A DNA stretch of 60,551 bases from Pseudomonas sp. ZH-FAD (GTDB lineage: Bacteria; Pseudomonadota; Gammaproteobacteria; Pseudomonadales; Pseudomonadaceae), in contig NZ_PGLR01000036.1 of NCBI RefSeq assembly GCF_002803095.1, forward strand, positions 1-60,551. Direction: 5' to 3'. The notes under the pieces were generated by a model. It was not told where the DNA came from and ran no database searches. It was given only the letters and a program-made list of their open reading frames with translations. Every line of letters begins with the position of its first letter. The first letter of the stretch is position 1. Made by a program: the position numbers and the translations under genes. Positions 33,384 to 41,009 of the stretch are shown here, piece by piece.

Positions 33384-35168
33384 ATGTCCGCCTTCACCGC
33401 TACCGCCCCTGACCGTGTACTGGATCTTGGCGACCTACTGCGCGAGCTGGTAGCCCAGGGCCGGGTCGATCAGAATGTGGCTGAGCAGTGCCTGGCGATC
33501 CGTCGCAGCTCGCTGAACAATACCCAACACCCGCTGGAGTTTCTCGCCGCACAGCAGGTGGACGATCAGAAAAGGCCGGGCAAGAAACTCGATCTGGAAA
33601 CTCTCACCACCTGGCTGGCCAACTTCGCCGGGCAACCTTACTTGCGCATCGACCCGCTAAAGATCGATGTACCATCCATCACCCCGCTGATGTCCTACGC
33701 CTTCGCCCAGCGCCATAAGATTCTCGCCGTAGCCGTGGACAGCGAGAGCGTCACCATCGCCAGCAGCCAGCCGCTGGTGCATAGCTGGGAAGCCAATCTG
33801 GTGCACGTGCTCAAGCGCCCGATCAAACGCGTGGTGGCCAACCCCAGCGATATTCAGCGCTTCACTACCGAGTTCTATCGACTGGCCCGCTCGGTCAGCG
33901 GCGCCAATGCCACCGACCAGAAGATCAGCGGCGTTGGCAACTTCGAACAACTGCTCAGCCTCGGCGCCCAAGATCAGGAACCGGACGCCAACGATGCGCA
34001 CATCGTCAATATCGTCGACTGGCTGTTCCAGTACGCCTTCCAGCAACGCGCCAGCGATATCCACATCGAACCGCGCCGCGAACAGGGCACCGTACGCTTT
34101 CGCATAGACGGCGTGCTGCACACCGTCTACCAGTTCCCCGCCCAGGTCACCATGGCGGTGGTCAGCCGCCTGAAGAACCTCGGCCGCATGAACATCGCCG
34201 AGAAGCGCAAACCGCAGGATGGCCGGGTCAAGACCAAGACCCCGGATGGCAACGAAGTGGAGTTGCGCCTGTCCACCCTGCCGACCGCCTTCGGCGAGAA
34301 GATGGTGATGCGTATCTTCGACCCGGAAGTACTGCTGAAAAGCCCGGATCAGCTCGGGTTTTCCCCCGAGGACCTGCGCCGCTGGGCCAGCATGACCAGC
34401 CAGCCTAACGGCATCATCCTGGTCACCGGCCCTACCGGCTCGGGCAAGACCACCACGCTCTACACCACGCTCAAGCAGCTGGCGACCGAGGAGGTGAACG
34501 TCTGCACCATCGAAGACCCCATCGAGATGATCGAAGGCGCCTTCAACCAGATGCAGGTGCAGCACAACATCGACCTGAACTTCGCCAGTGGTGTGCGCGC
34601 GCTGATGCGTCAGGACCCGGACATCATCATGGTCGGTGAGATCCGCGACCTGGAAACCGCGGAGATGGCCATCCAGGCAGCGCTGACCGGCCACCTGGTG
34701 CTGTCCACCCTGCACACCAACGACGCACCCAGCGCCATCACCCGCCTGCTCGAACTGGGCGTGCCGCACTACCTGCTCAAGGCCACCATTCTCGGCGTCA
34801 TGGCGCAGCGTCTGGTGCGTACCCTGTGCCCGCACTGCAAGGCGCCCGTGCAACTGGACGAAGACACCTGGAACGGCCTGACTCGGCCCTGGAGTTCGCC
34901 ATTGCCGACCCAGGCGCACCACGCCGTCGGCTGCCTGGAGTGCCGTGAAACCGGCTACCGCGGCCGCGCCGGCGTCTACGAAATCATGTTGATCAACGAT
35001 GCCATCAAGCCGCTGATCAATGCCGACACCGACCTGACGGCCCTGCGCCGCGCCGCCTTCAAGGACGGCATGCGCAGCCTGCGTCTGTCCGGCGCGCAAA
35101 AGGTCGCGGCAGGACTGACCACCATCGAGGAAGTGCTGCGCGTCACTCCGCAGAGCGAGCAACGCTGA
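33384..35168 (+). CDS. GspE/PulE-family secretion ATPase, unlinked
   Basis: The 594-residue protein has two N-terminal MshEN-like segments (about 15-170), an N2 domain (DAHIVNIVDWLFQYAFQQRA) and a RecA-like ATPase with Walker A GPTGSGKTTT (about 347), Asp box IEDPIEM, and Walker B DPDIIMVGEIRD (about 410). His box LSTLHTNDAPSAITRL follows, then a four-Cys zinc element (TLCPHC ... GCLEC). These motors drive type II secretion or type IV pilus assembly. No gsp, pil or xcp partner gene is adjacent. ATG 33384 with GAGGAG is preferred to the upstream start. Its 3' end overlaps the converging gene by 26 bases. Confidence 0.9.
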   Translation: MSAFTATAPDRVLDLGDLLRELVAQGRVDQNVAEQCLAIRRSSLNNTQHPLEFLAAQQVDDQKRPGKKLDLETLTTWLANFAGQPYLRIDPLKIDVPSITPLMSYAFAQRHKILAVAVDSESVTIASSQPLVHSWEANLVHVLKRPIKRVVANPSDIQRFTTEFYRLARSVSGANATDQKISGVGNFEQLLSLGAQDQEPDANDAHIVNIVDWLFQYAFQQRASDIHIEPRREQGTVRFRIDGVLHTVYQFPAQVTMAVVSRLKNLGRMNIAEKRKPQDGRVKTKTPDGNEVELRLSTLPTAFGEKMVMRIFDPEVLLKSPDQLGFSPEDLRRWASMTSQPNGIILVTGPTGSGKTTTLYTTLKQLATEEVNVCTIEDPIEMIEGAFNQMQVQHNIDLNFASGVRALMRQDPDIIMVGEIRDLETAEMAIQAALTGHLVLSTLHTNDAPSAITRLLELGVPHYLLKATILGVMAQRLVRTLCPHCKAPVQLDEDTWNGLTRPWSSPLPTQAHHAVGCLECRETGYRGRAGVYEIMLINDAIKPLINADTDLTALRRAAFKDGMRSLRLSGAQKVAAGLTTIEEVLRVTPQSEQR

Positions 35169-35817
35169 TGCTCGCGCAGTCGCGATAGCGGTCGTCATCC
35201 AACTGCGGGTGCCAGGCAAACAGGTACTGGCCATCCCTGAGCTGATCCACCAGCACCCGAATCACCTCCTGCTGCACAGCCGGACAGCCCAGGCTGCGCC
35301 CCATGCGGCCATATTTCTGCGCCCATGTCGGCGCCACGTAATCAGCCCCATGGATTACCAGCGCCCGGGCACGCGCTTGGTCATTGAAGCCGGGCTCCAG
35401 GCCATCGAGGCGCAGCGAATGGCCATGCCGGCCGCTGTAGCTTTCACCACCGCGAAACAGACCCAGGCTGGACTGATGGCTACCGGGCAGATTGGAAAAG
35501 CGCTCGGCGAACAGCTCGCCGGACTGGCGACCATGGGCCACGAACTCACGCTGCAGCAGACTCCTGTGCGTCAGGTCGAAAACCCATAGGCGCCGCTCCA
35601 GCGAGGAGTGCGAATAATCGATCACCGCCAACCGCCTGGCCCCGCCCGCGCCTTCACGCTCGGCACATCGCAGCGCCTGTAGCGCACCTTGCAACGCTCG
35701 CATTTCCAACTGCGGCGCTGCACGGTGCAGGGCATTCAGCAGCTCATCGGCCACGGCGCCCTGCCCTGGCAACAACAGGGCGGTAAGCAAGAACGCCATC
35801 AACGAACGCGCAAACAT
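35143..35817 (-). CDS. Murein L,D-transpeptidase catalytic-domain family protein
   Basis: The 224-residue exported protein has a signal peptide (MFARSLMAFLLTALLLPGQG, cut near AVA-DEL). The YkuD-like core includes GLFRGGESYSGRHGHSLRLD, LVIHGADYV with the conserved His, and MGRSLGCPAVQ with the nucleophile Cys. It likely acts in the periplasm on peptidoglycan cross-links; catalysis is inferred from the HG...SxGC pattern. Its 3' end overlaps the converging GspE-like gene. Confidence 0.88.
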   Translation of the reverse strand: MFARSLMAFLLTALLLPGQGAVADELLNALHRAAPQLEMRALQGALQALRCAEREGAGGARRLAVIDYSHSSLERRLWVFDLTHRSLLQREFVAHGRQSGELFAERFSNLPGSHQSSLGLFRGGESYSGRHGHSLRLDGLEPGFNDQARARALVIHGADYVAPTWAQKYGRMGRSLGCPAVQQEVIRVLVDQLRDGQYLFAWHPQLDDDRYRDCASISVARSAE

Positions 35818-35982
35818 GCCCTGGCTCCCATGGATGGCCTGGCATCTGCCCGCCTTGCGAAGGGGTCGGCGGCAGAGCCCAGGCGACTGTGCTTAGATTG
35901 ATTGATCTGGCAATGGAGTCTATGCGATGCACACCGAAGCGCGATCAGCAAACAGTCTGAGTATGGGTAACCGCGTCTTCCC

Positions 35983-36237
35983 ATGATCACCTACCTACAA
36001 AACTTGTCGTTCTGGGATTGGTTGGCCCTGGCCACCCTGCTGCTGATTCTCGAGGTGTTCGGCGCCGGAGGCTACCTGCTGTGGATCGGCCTGGTGGCCG
36101 TCGCTGTCGGTGCACTGACCTACCTGTTCCCGGACCTGCCCTGGGTCTGGCAGTTTCTGCTGTTCGGCGCACTGGCAATGCTCTCGGCGCTGCTTTGGTG
36201 GCGTCATCAGCAGCGGGCGCGCAAGCTCAGCAACTGA
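35983..36237 (+). CDS. Short NfeD-like membrane protein
   Basis: The 84-residue protein has three hydrophobic helices (about 10-30, 33-49 and 55-72) with LLILEVFGAGGYLLWIGLVA, typical of the membrane part of NfeD proteins. The C-terminal OB-fold domain that usually follows (family about 140-150 residues) is absent: the frame ends after a basic QQRARKLSN tail. No stomatin/SPFH partner gene is adjacent. It is either a naturally short member or a truncated gene; no clear continuation was found in other frames downstream. Confidence 0.7.
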   Translation: MITYLQNLSFWDWLALATLLLILEVFGAGGYLLWIGLVAVAVGALTYLFPDLPWVWQFLLFGALAMLSALLWWRHQQRARKLSN

Positions 36238-36325
36238 TCGGCCTGGCAACCGGCCATCGCCATCAAGGAACCACCAGCGACTTGTGCGACTCTTAGGAGA
36301 GGAACCACCCTTAAGGAGTTGCCTC

Positions 36326-36655
36326 ATGCGTGTAACGAGCCGTGCCGCACTGGCGTTCAGTGCCTGCCTGATCGCCCAGACCGCAGCAGCCGATGGCCTG
36401 CTGCGCGACATTCTTTCCTCGGGCGCAACCACCGCCTCGACCTATCTGACCTTCAAGGATCGCAAGCTGGTTGCGGCGGCCGAAGAGGATGCCAGCAGCT
36501 TCGTCGCCAGTAACGGCGAAATCCGCGGCCCGCATCTGGAAGCGGCAATGCAGCAACTGCGCAGCGCCAACCCGCAACTGCAGGATGCCGACGATATGGC
36601 TCTGGCCAGCGCCATTCTCGCCACTTCGGCAGCGCCAGCTGACAACCTACGCTGA
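36326..36655 (+). CDS. DUF2388-family secreted protein
   Basis: The 109-residue protein has a signal peptide (MRVTSRAALAFSACLIAQTA, cut near AAA-DG). The DUF2388 core is SSGATTASTYLTFKDRKLVA and AAEEDASSFVASNGEIRG, seen mainly in Pseudomonas. ATG 36326 has AAGGAG upstream. Periplasmic, function unknown. A terminator follows. Confidence 0.88.
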   Translation: MRVTSRAALAFSACLIAQTAAADGLLRDILSSGATTASTYLTFKDRKLVAAAEEDASSFVASNGEIRGPHLEAAMQQLRSANPQLQDADDMALASAILATSAAPADNLR

Positions 36656-36680
36656 GCCATCACCAGTCGCCCATAAAAAA

Positions 36681-36709
36681 TGCCCGCCTCCAAAGGGAGC
36701 GGGCACTTT
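36681..36709. terminator. Terminator between DUF2388 gene and porin gene
   Basis: The hairpin TGCCCGCCTCC-AAA-GGGAGCGGGCA pairs at 9 of 11 positions, with A residues before and T residues after it. It serves the rightward DUF2388 gene; a further T-run follows at about 36718. Confidence 0.75.
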
Positions 36710-36766
36710 TCGTTCAGTTTTTTTCAGGACATCAGGCCTTAGCAAGCCTCCCGAAAACCTCTGGTC

Positions 36767-38140
36767 TTACATCAGCGGTAGGGTGTAGCTGACGATCAGA
36801 CGGTTCTGGTCGGCGTCGGCATTAGCAACTTCTGAACGCATGGATGCATTGCGCCACGCAAAACCCAGACCTTTCATCGCACCGTCCTGCAGCACGTAGC
36901 TGATAGTGAAATCGCGCTCCCACTCTTTCAGGTCGCCGTTTGCGGATTTGATGTTATCGCCCTTCATGTACAGGACGTTCGCGGTCAGGCCCGGAACACC
37001 AACCTTGGCGAAATCGTAGCCGTACTGGCCAATCCAGGTGCGCTCACCGGCACGACCGAAGTTGCTGATCTGGCGATCAGTGATCAGGTACGTGGTCGAA
37101 CCACCCTGACCCGGAATCGAACCCTGGTTGAGCTGGATGAAGTTGCTGTCACCCGATACCTGCTGGTAGCCCGCGCTGATGGCATGGCCTTCCAGGCTGT
37201 AGGTGAAGAACGCACTCCAGGTACGGTTATCAATTTCACCGGCGTTAATCGCGCTGCCCAATGCGTTGCGACCATAGTAACCGGAGCCAACGTAACCATC
37301 GGCACGGCCAGCAACGCTGCCGTTCTTGCCGTCGTCGCTAGTGTCGAAGTAACGCAGATCGGTCTTCAGCGAGCCGACACCCAGCTCCAGGTTGTGGATC
37401 AGGCCCACAAAGTGTTGCTTGTAGAAATCATCAAGGTTGCCGTAGTAGTACTGCAGCAGCAGATCCTTATTGACCTTGTAATCGGCACCGCCGTAGTAGA
37501 ACTTGTTGCTATCGGCTCCTGTGCCCGCACCAGCCACCGCCAGAGACTCGGCGTTGCTGGAGGTACGGCCTTTGGCGTGCTCCAGTTGACCGACGATCAG
37601 TGTAAGGTTGTCGATTTCATTGGAGGTGATTTGGCCACCCTCGAAAGTTTGCGGCAACATACGACCATCGTTGAAAGTCACGACTGGCAGTTTCGGTTGC
37701 AAGGTACCGATCTGAGCAACTGTTTTGGAGATGCGAACCTTACCGGTCAGACCCAAGCTACTGAACTCATCAACTGCCTTGCCATTGCTTTCCAATGGAA
37801 AGAGGGCGCTGGGGTTACGATCCTGCCCTGGCTTGCCATCACGACCACCGCCATCCAGACGCACGCCCAGCATACCCAGTGCATCGACCCCAAAGCCTAC
37901 AGTACCTTCGGTGAAACCAGAGGTGTAGTTCAGTTGGAAGCCCTGCCCCCATTCACGCACCTGCCCACGACGAGCATTGGCGACACCCACATCACCCTGG
38001 CTCTCACGGTTATCGTTATCGAAGTAGAAATTGCGCATCGACAGGCTGGCTTTGCTGTCACCGATGAAATCGGCGAAGGCGACTTGGCTCAGGCCCAGGG
38101 TGCTGGCGGCTACGGCCAGTGCCAGGGAGGTCTTTCTCAT
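36767..38140 (-). CDS. OprD-family outer-membrane porin
   Basis: The 457-residue protein has a signal peptide (MRKTSLALAVAASTLGLSQV, cut near AFA-DF). OprD-family features are DSKASLSMRNFYFDNDNRES near the mature start, GFTEGTVGFGVDALGMLGVR, SGYYGRNALGSAIN and terminal LIVSYTLPLM, fitting an 18-strand barrel. ATG 38140 has GGAGAG upstream; the open frame to 38329 is not coding. From remembered P. aeruginosa synteny (a porin next to a PAS-GGDEF gene) it may correspond to OprE, which I do not assert. The substrate is unknown. Confidence 0.9.
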   Translation of the reverse strand: MRKTSLALAVAASTLGLSQVAFADFIGDSKASLSMRNFYFDNDNRESQGDVGVANARRGQVREWGQGFQLNYTSGFTEGTVGFGVDALGMLGVRLDGGGRDGKPGQDRNPSALFPLESNGKAVDEFSSLGLTGKVRISKTVAQIGTLQPKLPVVTFNDGRMLPQTFEGGQITSNEIDNLTLIVGQLEHAKGRTSSNAESLAVAGAGTGADSNKFYYGGADYKVNKDLLLQYYYGNLDDFYKQHFVGLIHNLELGVGSLKTDLRYFDTSDDGKNGSVAGRADGYVGSGYYGRNALGSAINAGEIDNRTWSAFFTYSLEGHAISAGYQQVSGDSNFIQLNQGSIPGQGGSTTYLITDRQISNFGRAGERTWIGQYGYDFAKVGVPGLTANVLYMKGDNIKSANGDLKEWERDFTISYVLQDGAMKGLGFAWRNASMRSEVANADADQNRLIVSYTLPLM

Positions 38141-38568
38141 TATGTTTCTCTCCAGTGTGTTTAAGGTGACGCATCGTCCGGCGCAGACTTCGGCACGAAG
38201 AGGCTGGCCGGCACGAATGGGGCATACGCACCCATAAGCCGGGACAGGGTATGAACCAGGCTCGAATGGATACGCGAAAAACTCAGGAAGAACAGAACAA
38301 CGGCGAACGCAGTGCGGCGGCCGAAACAAGGCGGGCAGAGTGGTGCATGGTGAATGCTCTCTCGTCGTTGTTATTGTGCGCCGACATCCTGGCCGGCATC
38401 TGCCGGATTCTCATGCAGATAACGCGCCAGTTCCTTATAGCAGGCCTGCGAGGCCTCTAGAACAACAGGTTACATTTTTCCTGCAGCGCAGTGACCATGT
38501 AATGACAATTAAGATAGGCAAATTTCCGCTTATGAGAACCTGTTCCCAGGCGGAAAATCGCCAGGACC
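38141..38568. other. Porin upstream region
   Basis: These 428 bases lie upstream of the leftward porin gene and downstream of the leftward GGDEF gene. No gene is convincing: short frames on the plus strand lack similarity. The stretch near 38480-38530 is AT-rich and may hold the porin promoter; no defined box was identified. Confidence 0.5.
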
Positions 38569-39552
38569 TCAGCCCAGGACGATCTGATTCTTGCCTCGGC
38601 GCTTGGCCATGTACATCGCTGCATCGGCACGTGCATAAAGCGCATCGAGGCTGACATCAGTGGCCAGCAGACTGGTCAGGCCTTGACTGACGGTAATACC
38701 GAAGCTGGCGCCCTCGTGCTGAAAGCTGAGGCGTTGCACCTCACGCTGCAGTCGTTCAGCCACCTGCAAAGCCACATCCTGCTCACAGCCCGGGAACAGC
38801 GCCGCGAACTCCTCACCACCGATACGCCCGAACAGATCGCCGCGCCTGAGGGCATTGCTGCCGCAATGCGCCAGGCGCCGCAACACGTCATCGCCAACCT
38901 GGTGGCCGTACTGGTCGTTGATCTTCTTGAAGTCATCGAGATCGAGCAACAGGAAGGCCAGCGGGCTGCCGAACTTACGCGCGTGTTCGAACTCGCGACG
39001 GGCGCACTCGAAGAAGTGCCGCCGGTTGCTGCTCTGAGTCAGCACATCGGTGGTAGCCAGGCGATGCAGCTCGCCCTCCAGCCGCTTCTTCTCGGTGATG
39101 TCTTCGGCGATACCGACGATCACACTGCCGGGCTCAGTGCCCAGCCGGGGGCTGACGAAACACTTGTCGCTGAGCCAGCGCAATTGGCCATCAGCGCGAA
39201 TGATGCGGTACTCGCGAGACTCCACCGCGCCGGTTTCCAGCACCTTGGCCAGGCTTTCGGCGGCGTAGTCGATATCGTCCGGATAGATGCTGTTGCGCCA
39301 CTCGCCATAATCGGCCAAAAGCAGCGCGGCGGAACGACCGAAGATGCGCTCATAGGCAGGGCTGACATAAATCATCCGCTGCTCGTTCCAATCGAAAGCC
39401 CAGAGCACGGCATTGACGCTACCAAGCAGGCTACTGAACAGTTGTTCGCGCGCACCCAGGCGCTCTACTTCGGCACGACTGTGCAGTAGAGCCAAGGTCA
39501 GTTCTTCCAACTCGGAAACAGCGTTGCCTTGATCGTCCATTACAGCGGCCAT
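38569..39552 (-). CDS. PAS-GGDEF diguanylate cyclase
   Basis: The roughly 327-residue cytoplasmic protein has an N-terminal coiled segment and a PAS domain (about 30-150; VNAVLWAFDWNEQRMIYVSP, EYRIIRADGQLRWLSDK). A GGDEF domain follows (TTDVLTQSSNRRHFFECARR, active site RIGGEEF), with an inhibitory I-site RRGD placed five residues before GGEEF. It should make c-di-GMP with product inhibition. The start is uncertain among Met codons at 39570, 39552 and 39540. It is monocistronic, ending near the porin upstream region. Confidence 0.85.
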   Translation of the reverse strand: MAAVMDDQGNAVSELEELTLALLHSRAEVERLGAREQLFSSLLGSVNAVLWAFDWNEQRMIYVSPAYERIFGRSAALLLADYGEWRNSIYPDDIDYAAESLAKVLETGAVESREYRIIRADGQLRWLSDKCFVSPRLGTEPGSVIVGIAEDITEKKRLEGELHRLATTDVLTQSSNRRHFFECARREFEHARKFGSPLAFLLLDLDDFKKINDQYGHQVGDDVLRRLAHCGSNALRRGDLFGRIGGEEFAALFPGCEQDVALQVAERLQREVQRLSFQHEGASFGITVSQGLTSLLATDVSLDALYARADAAMYMAKRRGKNQIVLG

Positions 39553-39605
39553 CCGTCCTTCGCCTCGCATTGAAATGAGCATAGTGCGAGCTGTTGGACA
39601 TACAC

Positions 39606-39632
39606 AAAGGCCCGCCAGTTCGGCGGGCCTTT
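39606..39632. terminator. Terminator after the desaturase gene
   Basis: The stem AAAGGCCCGCC / GGCGGGCCTTT with a 5-base loop is a strong symmetrical hairpin with flanking T/A residues. It lies between the desaturase 3' end and the start of the GGDEF gene. Confidence 0.85.
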
Positions 39633-39650
39633 GCTTGTAACGAGCGGTGG

Positions 39651-40841
39651 TCAGGCAGTCGCGCTGGAAGGTCGCAGCGAGTAGGTCTTGAGCTGCTCGG
39701 CAAACTCACGCAGTGACTGGATACCGCTAGCCTCGGCCTCGTGCACCCACTGCTTCATGGCTTCGAGCATGTCGTGGCCGTTGCTGCTGGTCTTGACCCA
39801 GATCTGCTGCAGCGCCAGGCGCTTCTCGTAGATCACCTTGAGTGCCTGACTTTGCGCCAGCATATCGGCGATGTGCGCGTGATGCTGCTCTTCCAGCAGG
39901 CTCGGTTCACGCGACAGCAGACGTTTTGCACGACGGAAAAGGTGACGAACGGACTCGTCGGCCTTGGCCACTTCCTGCTTGACCAATGGCACGATCACCA
40001 ACTTGCGGTACTGCGCCATGATCTGGAAACGGTTGTTGAGGATGGCCATGGCGGTGTCCATGTCCAGGCTGGCTTTGCCCTCGACCCGATGGGCGATGGG
40101 CGCGACACGCTGCACCTGAGCCAGGCCGAAGAAGCTGAACAGCTTGATCCAGGCCCAGCCCATGTCGAACTCCCACTTCTTCACCGACAACTTGGCGCTG
40201 TTGGGGTAGGTGTGGTGGTTGTTGTGCAGTTCCTCACCGCCGATCAGGATGCCCCAGGGCACCAGGTTGGTGGCGGCGTCGCGGCATTCGAAGTTGCGAT
40301 AGCCGACAGCGTGACCAAGACCGTTGATGACGCCTGCGGCCCATACCGGAATCCACATCATCTGGATTGCCCAGACGGTCATGCCAAGTACGCCGAACAG
40401 CGCCAGGTCGATGATCGCCATCAACGTCACGCCGCCAATCGGATAGCGGCTGTAGACATTGCGCTCGACCCAGTCATCCGGGCAGTTCTTGCCGTAGATA
40501 CGCAGGGTTTCCTGGTTCTTCGCCTCTTCCTGATAGAGTTCGGCACCTTTGCGCAGCACGGTGCCCAGACCTTTGATGACCGGACTATGCGGGTCATCGA
40601 CGGTTTCGCACTTGGCGTGATGCTTGCGGTGAATCGCGGTCCACTCGCGAGTGTTCTGACCCGTGGTCAACCACAGCCAGAAACGGAAGAAATGCTTGAG
40701 CGCGGGGTGCAGTTCCAGTGCACGGTGCGCAGAGTAGCGGTGCAGATAGACAGTCACGCTGACGATGGTCACGTGTGTCATCAGCAAGATCGCAGCCACC
40801 AGCTGCCAGACCGACAGGTCGAGTAAACCGTTGTACCACAT
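39651..40841 (-). CDS. desA: Acyl-lipid/acyl-CoA delta-9 fatty acid desaturase
   Basis: The 396-residue membrane di-iron desaturase has the three His boxes: HRYSAHRALE, HRKHHAKCE (in EWTAIHRKHHAKCETVDDPH) and HNNHHTYP. Hydrophobic helices surround them. It introduces double bonds into membrane fatty acids aerobically. The start is MWYNGLLDLSVWQL at 40841 as in relatives; the open frame to 41090 is non-coding. Family and its place beside a PAS-GGDEF-EAL gene match P. aeruginosa desA as remembered. Confidence 0.9.
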   Translation of the reverse strand: MWYNGLLDLSVWQLVAAILLMTHVTIVSVTVYLHRYSAHRALELHPALKHFFRFWLWLTTGQNTREWTAIHRKHHAKCETVDDPHSPVIKGLGTVLRKGAELYQEEAKNQETLRIYGKNCPDDWVERNVYSRYPIGGVTLMAIIDLALFGVLGMTVWAIQMMWIPVWAAGVINGLGHAVGYRNFECRDAATNLVPWGILIGGEELHNNHHTYPNSAKLSVKKWEFDMGWAWIKLFSFFGLAQVQRVAPIAHRVEGKASLDMDTAMAILNNRFQIMAQYRKLVIVPLVKQEVAKADESVRHLFRRAKRLLSREPSLLEEQHHAHIADMLAQSQALKVIYEKRLALQQIWVKTSSNGHDMLEAMKQWVHEAEASGIQSLREFAEQLKTYSLRPSSATA

Positions 40842-41009
40842 GGGCGCTGTTGCCTCTTGAAGGGGGAACGCGGCTTGTCCTACAAGGACGAACCTGATCA
40901 CATTATCCCTGACCCATGCCAGAAAACCAGTTGGTCTTTTAGATGAGAATGTTTCAGCAGTGAAGCATCTATACTGGCCAGCATTTAAAGGGAGCGCTGC
41001 CGCTTGCCC

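Noticed and set aside
33657..35234. A 525-codon open frame antisense to the GspE-like gene
   Set aside because: The sense strand encodes all GspE motifs; the antisense product is His/Ala/Gly-rich with no recognisable domain.
36767..38329. A 520-residue porin starting at 38329
   Set aside because: The signal peptide MRKTSLALAVAASTLGL and a GGAGAG ribosome-binding site place the start at 38140. The extra 63 residues look non-coding.
38141..38568. A gene in the porin upstream region
   Set aside because: The plus-strand frames (for example 38251-38460) have no ribosome-binding site, signal or family similarity.
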